From NCBI GenBank assembly GCA_035222895.1, contig JAVYIG010000690.1:310001-374000 (forward strand): DNA of 64,000 nucleotides, written 5' to 3'. Position 1 is the stretch's first letter. The number at the start of each line of letters is the position of its first letter. Shown here piece after piece: positions 54,658 to 64,000 of the stretch. The position numbers and the translations under genes were made by a program. The stretch is from Strongylocentrotus droebachiensis (Eukaryota; Echinodermata; Echinoidea; Camarodonta; Strongylocentrotidae). The notes beneath the pieces were generated by a model that worked only from the letters and a program-made list of their open reading frames with translations, was not told the DNA's origin and searched no databases.

Positions 54658-55875
54658 ATTATCATTTTTGTTTTCTTCTGATGTGACAGACAAGGCTGTT
54701 TGTGAGTACATCACAGGAAAGGGATGACACAGAACAGACATTGAACAATATTTTGATGTAGCATAGCTACAGATTATAGACAATTGCAGAAGATGTTGTC
54801 AATATTATTGGGAATGTGCCAGATTAATCATAGAAAATTTTGGAGATGTCTGCTGTAAAATCATGAACTTGTACATGCAAGAAACTTTCACACATTTCAC
54901 GAGAAAGTCCATATTCATGCTGTTAAATGGTAATTATAAAATGTTACAATGATCATTCTTTGCTGCAAAAACGATTGTAACTGAAGATTAGCTATAGTTC
55001 TACGTTTTAACTGAAGAAAGCTCAGACAGCGAGACAATTTCTGTCATGAATATCAACTAGGCCTTCTGAACAAAAATGCTAACAACTAGTAGCTCTAGAT
55101 AAAAAAAAACTCTATAGGAAAGTGTATTCCAACATGGACCTACTACGAAGGTCCATGATTCTAGATTGGGGAATTAGAAGGTAGTAAATGGGTCTCTGAG
55201 CTTCAGGGACCATCCAGTGGCATATTTGCTGTCGAACACAATGTAGTCACAATGGCACTGATTACCAGGGATAAGAATGGCTAAATTAGTTTGTCATAGT
55301 GTCTTAAAAAGTCATTTAGGCTTAAATTACAATGAGGACCATCTTCTTTCTCGTCCCCCTCTTGAGAAAATTGTTTTCAGTGGAACAAGTTGAACAACAT
55401 GTTACATTCTCAAGAAACAAAAAAATTTGGACAAATCATTTTTTTTTTTACATACTTCAAAAATTACAAAACTAGGTAAGGGTAAGAATAGTTTAGTTGT
55501 TAATGTTATCTGTATATGTACAATATACTATTAGTACTGTATGTACAAAGTATTCCATCAACCCCTCCTCTTTCACTCTACATCTATATACACTCTTTCT
55601 TTTCATCTTTGAATGATAATATAGGTCCACTCCTCAGACCAAGGGAGAGTACATACATGTAGAGCTAGCAACTTCTACCGTAATTGTTTCTAAAAATAGA
55701 CAGGAAAGAGGCAACGAACAAAAGAGACAAGTATCATCTTAAGCTTAGCTTTGGGATGTTAGCTGAATTAGAAAAGGTTAAGAGGGAGGGTCAATAAGTG
55801 ACATTTGTCCGCCGCCCGGAGTGGGATCACAGGGGGGCAAAATGTACCATCAGGGGGACCGAAACAGGGGCGAGG
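54658..55875. other. No supported gene; small palindrome at 55133
   Basis: CATGGACCT and AGGTCCATG form a palindrome (55133-55157) around TACTACG. ACATGGACCTACTACGAAG recurs exactly at about 62103. Nothing else is seen. Confidence 0.4.
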
Positions 55876-55879
55876 AGTG

Positions 55880-56275
55880 ATGGAAACCAGTCAAAATAGG
55901 GGATCCCATCGGTAGAGAGAGACTCGATTTAAAAAACATGTTTGTTACAAAGGTGGGCATCACTGAGGTGGAATAGGTGAGAAGCTGCTTAGAAAACATG
56001 GTTATTGGTTCCCCAACACGTTGTCGTTGTCTCAAAAATCAGCATCAATATTTGCAATGCTTCTGAAAGACATGGAAACCAGTCAAAATAGGGGATCCCA
56101 TCAGTAGGGAGAGTCGAAAAACATGTTTGTTACAAAGGTGAACATTCATGGCTGGCCTGGGCATCGCTGAGGTGGAATAGGTGAGAAGTTGCTTAGAAAA
56201 CATGGTTTTTGGTTCCCCAACATATTGTTGTTGTCTCAAAAGTCAGCATCAATATTTGCAATGCTTCCAAAAGAC
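55880..56275. repeat. Tandem duplication, 192-base period
   Basis: ATGGAAACCAGTCAAAATAG lies at 55880 and 56072. Both units carry AAAAACATGTTTGTTACAAA, GAGGTGGAATAGGTGAGAAG, GGTTCCCCAACA and CAGCATCAATATTTGCAATG. Unit 2 has an extra ~19 bases after AAAGGTG. The minus-strand frames starting MRQ in both units are repeat-derived. Confidence 0.93.
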
Positions 56276-56720
56276 GAAAATAGGTGGTATATAGTGTCTT
56301 CGCTCATTGTGTGTTGTAACAATGAGATCTCTGTACAATTCTGGTGCCAAAGACTGAAAAAATGTGGTGACAATGCATGTACAACAAAACATTCACAACA
56401 TTTCTGAAAAAGTGTCACATATAGGGCTTTACAATTGACAGAGGAAGAAATGAAAGACAAATCCTGTCAAATACTGAGGCTTTAAAGAGTGTAAAAAAGT
56501 AACAATTGAGAGGGGGAAAATAACTTTTCATTCAGAGCCCTACAAAATGCGCCAGATGCATAAGGAGAAAGAGAAAAAGTTTCTGCACGTAATGTATCCA
56601 TTTTTGTGTTGATTGAATAAGAAATCTAAAGATGAATTTTATTACATTTATATTTGAAACAACATTTGGAGATTGCAGTTCATACCAATCCTATAGGAAA
56701 GGGAATAACACCTTTTCTCT
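56276..56720. other. No recognised feature
   Basis: Ordinary AT-rich sequence. Nothing is seen. Confidence 0.4.
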
Positions 56721-56726
56721 GGGAAG

Positions 56727-56988
56727 GGTGCAAGAATGGGATTAAAAGGGTACAGGAATGTGATGGAAAAGGTGCAAGAATGGGATTAAAAGGGTACAGG
56801 AATGTGATGGAAAAGGTGCAAGAATGGGATTAAAAGGGTACAGGAATGTGATGGAAAAGGTGCAAGAATGAGATTAAAAGGGTACAGGAATGTAATGGAA
56901 AAGGGGTAAGAATGAGATTAAAAGGGGGTAAGAATGAGATTAAAAGGGGGTAAGAATGAGATTAAAAGGGGGCAAGAATGGGATTAAA
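56727..56988. repeat. 22-base minisatellite with 44-base dimer phase
   Basis: Units alternate GGTGCAAGAATGGGATTAAA-G and GGTACAGGAATGTGATGGAA-AA, a 44-base dimer, for about four periods. From about 56900 the array switches to single 22-base units of the type GGGGTAAGAATGAGATTAAA-AG. Confidence 0.95.
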
Positions 56989-58055
56989 CAGCACTTATAA
57001 AATAGTTGACAAGATTTGAAGTGCTTAACAGTAACTTGAGATTACTCAATTTAGATCAATGGCACTTCATCCACGACTTTATATTGAGGTGTCAATACTT
57101 AGGGAATAGCGAAGACACTTGAAGAAGAACCCATGCATGTGGATTCAATAAGCCTTGTATTCAATTATGTAAGGTGTGACTTTCTGAAGTACATTGCCAC
57201 AAAGCACAAAATTAGGGGGGTTTCTGCTTTGTATTCACTTTTTTTGTATGTGGCCTATACAAAAAGAAATGGAGAGTTCTTGGGTTGCCATATTTATCTT
57301 ATGCATGTTTGGGAGTGGATTTCACAAGCACTTTTTTTGGAAGGAAATTTATGAAGCAAGTAGCCTGTCTGACCATTTGATACCCAATAGAAAGGCCTTT
57401 CCAATCTCAAATACTGTCATGCATTCTATAATGTTTTCTGTTAGCAACTTGTATATTCTAAACAACTTCACAACAACTTATCCCAATATTAATGCTCCAT
57501 CAACTAAGATATGAATTGACCATTTTGAACAGACCTTGTATGTGCCTTTAGTTTAAATGCGTTATAATCTGCTTCCTTTTCCTATTCCTTATTCCCAAGC
57601 GACCCAAGCAAATGGTTTGAGATCTTCACAAGTTACAAGCTAATGGATTCAAAATAGTCATTAGGCTATCAACAGTAGTATCCTAATCAATTCAAATGGT
57701 CTACCCCTTAGAGACGGGGATAACATACCACCTAGAATGCGCAGAAGGGGGACAAAGCACACCCCTCATCTTCCTCGATTACGCCCCATTTCATCCCCAT
57801 AATGATTCTTCCATTACCCCTTCAAGACTCTGAACTGGTGACAATTCGCCATTCCCGATCCCATTTTTGCTTAATACCAAGGGACCACGAGATGAATGTA
57901 AATTCTGAAAGTTACCCTGCCATGCAGCATCGAGCTTAATACATTAATGATTTTTCCCTTGAAATAAATTGGTTGAAAATGTTCCATGAATTCCCCCGTT
58001 ACCCCTCCATATAAAGAGAGGTATGAGAGGGGTAACAATGCACCCCTGGTCCTTC
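56989..58055. other. No supported gene
   Basis: Two overlapping plus-strand frames (57133-57354 and 57194-57514) have no recognisable domain, and the second opens with TTG. The rest is unremarkable. Confidence 0.3.
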
Positions 58056-58060
58056 TTCAG

Positions 58061-58207
58061 CTACAGTTGTGAATTCCTCCAGGAAACAGACCATGAATTT
58101 TATGCTGGTTTAATCAATAAAGGGGCAATTCAGGAAATTCTTGAGTTTTACCTCCCAGACACGGCATTGTGCAGGAAAGACACAATGAAGACTTCCTTTT
58201 TTGGCAG
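58061..58207 (+). CDS. Candidate internal coding exon
   Basis: A good acceptor (CCCTGGTCCTTCTTCAG, AG at 58059-58060) and a good donor (GGCAG|GTAATT, GT at 58208-58209) enclose 147 bases that are open in one frame. That frame has one base completing a codon, 48 full codons and two bases over, so the exon is phase symmetric. The peptide begins Tyr-Ser-Cys-Glu-Phe-Leu-Gln, is acidic and probably helical in its middle (residues 20-31), and has a second Cys at residue 37. The next candidate segment, at 58699, fits its phase. No family is recognised with confidence. Upstream exons were not found. Confidence 0.3.
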
Positions 58208-58698
58208 GTAATTGTCGAAAATACCACAGACCTGTGATTCCCACCCCGAGGTTGCCAAGACCATGCAAGTCTACAAAGGGAATTCAAGCATCCAATGGAC
58301 GCATAGCTTGCAAGCCAGAAAACTCATTTCGGTATCCATTCCCTTTTACTAATTTCTTCTATATCCTATGAAAAAATGATCATCAATGATTACTAATTGG
58401 AACACATGTTTGTAAGACATCGACTAATGCGACCACCAGCTTCCTTCCGTGTTTGCTTTCATCTTGCTCCATTTGTTGACATACCTTACCGCACAAGGAG
58501 GACAGTTTTTTAAGCTTTCTGAAATCTTGGACCTACTGATGGTCGATTTGATACTTGCGAAAGGCTGCAGAATATCCCTGATTTAACTGAATAGAGGTCA
58601 GATTTGCCCCTTTCTGGACCCACAATTCGGACAGGCAGACCGACTTTGCGTGAGTTTGCGTGAGAGTCGGCAACTCTATTGCTAATGCCTGGTGACAG

Positions 58699-58861
58699 TT
58701 GTACTTCAAGGATAACAACAGAAGAAATTAAACAAACCAATCGCAGAGGACGAAGATCAATTTACCCCCAGCTGAGTCAGTTGGTCATAGGTTTCATCGC
58801 TTGGCCTTCCCTGACCATCCCCCCTTTCAGACTCGACATAATTCATTGTATAGCTCTGTGA
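58699..58861 (+). CDS. Candidate terminal exon, phase compatible with 58061-58207
   Basis: After TGCTAATGCCTGGTGACAG (branch-point-like TGCTAAT, but a weak pyrimidine tract), joining the first base T to the AG left by the previous candidate exon gives a Ser codon. It is followed by a 53-codon frame starting Cys-Thr-Ser-Arg and ending at TGA (58859-58861). The first half is basic with Arg-Arg-Gly-Arg-Arg, like a dibasic processing site. The second half is hydrophobic. A phase match has a one-in-three chance of occurring by accident. Confidence 0.18.
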
Positions 58862-59340
58862 AAAGCATGTTATGATAAATAATAAACTTCTTCTAGTATG
58901 AAAGTCACAAAAACTAACAAAAGACTCACAGTCTAAACAGCACTACAAAACTCTACAAAACTCTACAAACTCTAAAACAAAATGTTGCATGGCTAAACAG
59001 AAGTTTGAGCATCAAAAAATCAACTTGAACTTTCCCATCTACCTGAGCAAGGCCATCATCAGTGTGTGTGGATACATGAATGACTAGCCAGTTCTAATCT
59101 TGTATCCTCAAACAAAACCATGGCATTAATAAAAGCTAATTTTTAAAAACTAATATCAACTATTTTTTTTCATGATGCTTCTTCACAAGAAACATTTTTC
59201 ATGTATGTATTTCCCTTTTGCTATACAATGATTCTATTCATTCAATAGGATATACGACACTTCTGCAATCATTGCTCCATTGTGGGTTCTGACACTAACC
59301 AAATTCCTAAATTCAATCATGGACCAAACACTATCACTAA
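58862..59340. other. No recognised feature
   Basis: A short ACTCTACAAA repeat lies at 58940-58975. Otherwise AT-rich sequence. Confidence 0.4.
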
Positions 59341-59342
59341 TC

Positions 59343-59646
59343 TTGACCCTAACCCTAAACCTAACCTAAAACCCTGTTGCAAACCTAACCCTAACCCTAA
59401 ACCTAACCTAAAACCCTGTTGCAAACCTAACCCTAACCCTAAACCTAACCTAAAACCCTGTTGCTAACCTAACCCTAACCCTAAACCTAACCTAAAACCC
59501 TGTTGCAAACCTAACCCTAAACCTAACCAAAAACCCTGTTGCTAACCTAACCCTAAACCTAACCAAAAACCCTGTTGCAAACCTAACCCTAACCCTAAAC
59601 CTAACCTAAAACCCTGTTGCAAACCTAACCCTAACCCTAAACCTAA
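59343..59646. repeat. Telomere-like composite minisatellite
   Basis: The array is built from CCTAAC, CCTAAA and ACCCTAA-type hexamers punctuated by ACCCTGTTGC. The punctuation falls at 59371, 59413, 59455, 59497, 59533, 59569 and 59611, giving periods of 42, 42, 42, 36, 36 and 42. The 36-base units lack one hexamer. CCCTAA is the complement of the TTAGGG telomere repeat of most animals. Because 42 is a multiple of three, it produces a false Cys-Lys-Pro-Asn repeat protein frame. Confidence 0.97.
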
Positions 59647-59649
59647 GTT

Positions 59650-61130
59650 GCAACCCCAACCCTATACGTTTAATGACATAATTTTCAGAGAAACTATCCC
59701 TGGAGAAAACGTCTGAGCCCCATTCCTTTTTTTGTTTCTTTATACAAAATTCATAAAGGTTTCTACTGGTCTGAACCAGCTTCAAGACCTACTGCTTGAT
59801 TGTTTGTTGTTAACCTTGGTCGTGACTTACGAGGTCCAAGGAGCACTTATGACAGAATTCAGTTCAAGGGCAGAGAGCGGAAGGAATTGAGTGTCATTTT
59901 CAAAAAGTGGAAAAGAAGCAGACTCATAATCAAAACAAACCGTAAAGCATTAAATTCAACAAGGTATTCTTTTTCTTTTTCATATAACATTTTTAAATAC
60001 TACATAATTTGCCCTTTGCCCTATGCATAATGATGAATACATATTACAATATTGTATATTTCTTATTCTCAAAAGGTTTGCTTTTTTCCTCAACTATTAT
60101 AATTAAACACGTATTTTCTTTCTACTATACACCATCAAGTTTGATAAAGTGTGAAAACGTGATGATGCAGAGCTAAACTTGAAATACACAGAAACTCCAC
60201 CAATCATTTGCACCTCTTTGAAGAGCCAGTTAACTCTCAAGTATGGTAGAAGGGGTCCTTATACCAAAGAGAAAAAAATACTGCGATTGCTGATTCTCTA
60301 GACCAAACAACAAGTTCACCTACAAAGGACCCCATTATGGAGCTGTTTCCGTCATAAACTTCTAAAAGCCCATTGACTTCTTGACCTTAAGCAAACCAAT
60401 TCAGAAATGCCAAGTTTTCAGACCTATATTTCTCTTTATCCCTATTTTTCTTCATAACAAGTCCCATTTAACACTTGTTGGACCATTCTCTTCACAATTG
60501 CAGTCAATCAGTGTTATGTGTTTATGTGTGGAACAGGTTCTTGTTTGGGAAGAAGAGTTTCGTTTAAACTTTGAACTAACTACAACCTCAAACTCACTAT
60601 CCATTCCTAACCCCCCTCCCCCCACTTAAAAAAAGAAGGAAGAGAAAGGAAATGGAGAATGACTTTTCATCTTCCTAAGATAGCTCTCTTATAGACTCTC
60701 TCTAATTTTGTCCCTTTTGGGGGTAAGTAATGTAATTGTAAAGTTTAAAAAATTTTCTCAACACTGTTTTGCACATATAAACATTAATAATGGAATCATT
60801 GCAACTGTGATTCGCAAAAATCTGAGTTTATTAAAATCTTACAACTTAATTACACTTTTGAATAAATATTTCCTAATGATCATATAAAATGTATAACTTT
60901 CAAGTAAAATGTGAACAAGTGAACTCGTAATAAGTTAGTAATTAAAACACAATTGTACATTAAGGTAATTAAGATTCAGGTGTGAAAAGGGCACATGTGG
61001 TTATGCAGGGGTCAAACCACACAGAAAAGGGAATCTAAATATTGCGGTTTACAATGCGCTGGTTAGGTAAACCACTCCATCATTTCACTGGCAGGTGATT
61101 AATTAGGTGGAAATGAACTCTATCATCGTT
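59650..61130. other. No recognised gene
   Basis: About 1.5 kb of AT-rich DNA with a C-rich patch at 60605-60625. Plus-strand frames (59800-60030, 60381-60629) have no recognisable domain. Confidence 0.35.
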
Positions 61131-61134
61131 TGAA

Positions 61135-61187
61135 AGCCAGAAGGGCATTAATGGATGTTAAAGGATGAGTGAATGTCCTCCTGGCAC
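61135..61187. repeat. Short hairpin repeat copy
   Basis: AGCCAGAAGGGCATTAAT is inverted against GAATGTCCTCCTGGC with two mismatches and a loop of about 20 bases. Confidence 0.7.
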
Positions 61188-61268
61188 TAAAGCAGGTGTT
61201 ATAAGTTAAAAGACATACAGCTCTATATATATAAAGCACTGGACAATGGGGAAAGAAAAGTATATTGT

Positions 61269-61585
61269 CATATAAGTTCTTTAACTAGGAAAACATGTAA
61301 GTCCTTTAAATAGGAAATACATATCATATAAGACCCTTGAATAGGAAACAGTATCGTATAAGTCCTTTAACTACAATAAACATACATGTATAATGTAAGT
61401 TCTTTAAGTAAGAAATACATATCATTCAAGACCTTTGAATAGGAAACAGTATCATATAAGTCCTTTAAATAGGAGATACATAACATATAAGTCCTTTGAA
61501 TATGAAATACATATCATATATCTTCTTCAATTATGAAATACACATCATGTAAGTCCTATAACTTTTGGATAGGAAACAGTATAGT
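61269..61585. repeat. 31-base minisatellite, about ten units
   Basis: The core is GTCCTTTAAATAGGAAATAC then ATATCATATAA. Odd and even units differ (GAAATACATATC against GAAACAGTATC), so parts of the array follow a ~61-base dimer. Confidence 0.9.
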
Positions 61586-61589
61586 ACTG

Positions 61590-64000
61590 GCCAATGCTGT
61601 AAACTTATATATTTTTTTTTTTAAGTTTCGGGAAGTATATGACATCAAATAGGCTTTTATGGACAAATTAACCTTGTTTGAACAATTGGAATAACATAAC
61701 AAGTTATTCGAAATCTGAGAACATTAAATCTTGTGCGTCACATGACCCTCTGGAGGAATAGCTAATCGAGCATGTTATATGGAAAATATAAACATTGTGT
61801 CACCCGGCCCGCAAAGGAAGAAGAAACCAGATCGCTTAAACATCGCTAATGCAGTCTTCTGATAACTGAGCTACTTAATTGACTGTGCATCATTTGTGAT
61901 GGGATTACTTGAGCACTTATGTAAAGCTTCTACTCTATCAAGAAAAGTTTTTCATTTATCCTTTTATTATTACTGAATGATTCAAGTGATCCACTTCAAA
62001 GCTAGAATCTATTTAAACTATAAAGCCCCTTCCCCAAGAGGACATTCAGACCCATTAATTTCTAACAACATAGACCATAGACCCTGCATGGACCATAGAT
62101 CCGACATGGACCTACTACGAAGCTTTTACAAACATATTCAGCCCTACATTTTTTCCAATGACAAAGCGGATATTAAGAGCAATTTCAGGATTATGGATAG
62201 GTTATGTACTCATCTCAAAATCTGGGAAACATTTCATTTACAATTGAAATAGAAGTGGTTGATATTACTGGCACTAAATCGATATTGTCCCTTCATCTTT
62301 TCTTCATCTCACCATTTGGATTCTCCAAAGAGTTCAGTTAAAAATGTTTACATCTTCACTTTTAAACAATCTTTTATGTGTATTAATACTTCTGGGACCG
62401 GTTGTATAAATCTTGGAAACAAGCATTCAATGCTAAATTACACAAATGCAACTTCCTAGAAATTAGCCAATATGGATCCACATGTTTCAGAAGTTATAAC
62501 AGTTACAAGTCTGCCTCTCGTGTGTGTCTTTTTCTTCTCTCTCTCTCTCTCCATTCTTCCTCCCTCCATCTTTTCTTAGATAAACTGCCTACACTTTCTT
62601 CTTCTCCTTCTCAAAATGCCTACCACTAGAGATGGGTTGACCCCACCCTAAGTCAGTATAAATCTAGAGTTTAGAATGAAGTTTAGAACTCTCTAAAGTC
62701 TCTATCATAAACAGTCCAACAGTCTCTCTCTCTTGGGATAGGGAAACAATATTATCCTTCCATTTTCACAGTCCCATCCAATCACGGCCATGGTTATCAT
62801 TCCATTTCCTCCAATTCTTGCCACTTTTCGAGTAATACCCCTCATTATTTGGATTGAAATCTTGCCAAAATAATGATTAAATCCCTTGGATGAGGTGAAA
62901 AAAAAAGATTCCAGAAGGTATTTCTGGCCCTTGGTAGTATCAAGAATGACACAAATAAGTTTAGCTCCATGGGTATTGATCGTTTTGTGGGTCACTTTTC
63001 GAAAAGAGACCCATCATCAAAAAATGTTTGGGTCTAGAATAGTTGGGGTTCCATGCTAGTATCCTATAGGTCTATTCAAAATATGAGTTTTAATTATTAC
63101 TCCTATTATCAAGACATATTTACAAGTTTGAAATACAAATACTGCACACAAAATAAGGCTAAAAATGACTCACGACTGCATAGTCCGCACATATAATGTT
63201 CAATAGGGTGGAAGTTACATGTAACTCCATGCAGAGACATTATTTCAATCTAAATTAGTTTAAATAATTACTAAATTTCATCTCCTAAATCAGCTGATAA
63301 TCATATTTCTCTCACCTAAATTGTACATTTAGTGTAAAAAGCTCTAGAAGATAATATTAACATCATTCTTGCAGACATTGTTACATTACAATAACTGTTT
63401 CTGATCGATCATCACATTGCTCTAAATTGATAAATAAATACTAAACGGAAGTGTTTCAACCACAGACAGATCAAATTATTATCAGAACATGAATTATAAC
63501 ATTATCTCGGAATGTTTGCAATATCTCTACCATTATGACATTGTTACATGACATTCACATGGTCCTTGAGAGAGCGCACTCGACCTTTGACCTAGGAATG
63601 TAACATGTCAGCCGACTGCCGGCTTTTTCATTTTGAAATAAACACGGAAGAGCACGAAGATAAGATAATAATGCTCAGTGGCATTTTCTATACACTCATG
63701 CATGTCTACATTTATGTGACAAATATGGATGACAGATATATATATACCATTTTAAAACTTTGGTTGTATCATACTTCAAAACCATATAATGTGTGTCTGT
63801 AAATATTAATCTGATCTGAATTTTGATCTGATACTTAGTTTAGTAAGATGTAAAATCCTTTTTCAAATGTGTTTCCTGACTTCTCTTAGGAATTGGGATG
63901 GAAATAAAGCTAACGACAATCAACAACACACACATTAAATTTTACAATGGAGATTAACAACAATTTCTTCTTTTTCTGCAAATCAAAGAAAAGCTTGATG
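61590..64000. other. No supported gene
   Basis: About 2.4 kb of AT-rich DNA. ACCATAGA and ACATGGACC repeats lie at 62070-62110. Short frames (61977-62252 and 62259-62459 plus, 62705-62995 minus) have no recognisable domain. The stretch runs off the window's end. Confidence 0.35.

Noticed and set aside
56727-56988. CRISPR-like array
   Set aside because: Units are contiguous with no unique spacers, and the context is an animal genome.
58061-58207. Resemblance of the candidate exon's middle helix to the Phe-Tyr-Leu segment of IL-10-family cytokines
   Set aside because: Only about nine of 29 positions agree by eye. The intron phases (2-2) differ from the phase-0 introns of that family, and the cysteines do not match. 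A profile search would be needed.
59282-59467. Open frame encoding a Cys-Lys-Pro-Asn repeat protein
   Set aside because: It arises because the telomere-like unit is 42 bases, a multiple of three. There is no independent coding evidence.

Overview
This window looks like intergenic or intronic DNA from an animal nuclear genome, most likely a marine deuterostome such as an echinoderm. The organism call is an inference. It rests on the AT-rich base composition, many long C/G homopolymer runs and CT/GA microsatellites, tRNA-derived SINE pieces, a CCCTAA-type telomere-like array, and many small non-autonomous DNA transposons of kinds common in sea urchins and other marine invertebrates. There are no operons, no ribosome binding sites and no long conserved open reading frame. 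Almost all open frames are short, and many fall inside repeats.

No gene model can be firmly supported. A few short splice-bounded open segments are listed with low confidence: a possible signal-peptide first exon on the minus strand (8248-8436), a short minus-strand exon with a strong donor (2076-2147), a possible last exon on the plus strand (27711-27842), and a pair of phase-compatible plus-strand segments (58061-58207 and 58699-58861). Two minus-strand CAG|GTAAGTAA sites near 23150 and 49023 each have more than 130 bases of AG-free sequence upstream. They resemble recursive (ratchet) splice sites. If that is right, most of the window lies inside one very long minus-strand intron, which would explain the lack of exons.

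What can be resolved well is the repeat landscape. There are hAT-type MITEs with 8-base target duplications (7520-7685, 21714-21922, 33009-33350, probably 6823-7107). At least four families are bounded by TTAA: 15784-16284, 47694-48226, a 386-base family with two copies at 40724-41109 and 44008-44393, and 50979-51220. Harbinger-like elements carry TTA/TAA duplications (48283-48806, 52728-53130, 38377-38509), and one Tc1/mariner-like MITE sits at 28292-28467. A long-inverted-repeat family occurs four times (about 22.0, 30.5, 36.5 and 54.4 kb). Its best copy has 97-base terminal repeats and a 9-base duplication, as in Mutator-like elements. Several elements are nested, which gives a relative age order.

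Tandem repeats fill much of the rest. They include a 42/36-base array built from telomere-like hexamers (59343-59646), a 22/44-base array that changes its higher-order form (56727-56988), a 31-base array (61269-61585), a 150-base array interrupted by a transposon (40466-41576), multi-unit duplications with embedded microsatellites (13905-15330), and a long GAT array (34372-34930). A 30-base near-perfect hairpin beside a palindrome-rich GACTAAC/GTTAGTC block (12193-12610) is the most unusual unexplained structure.
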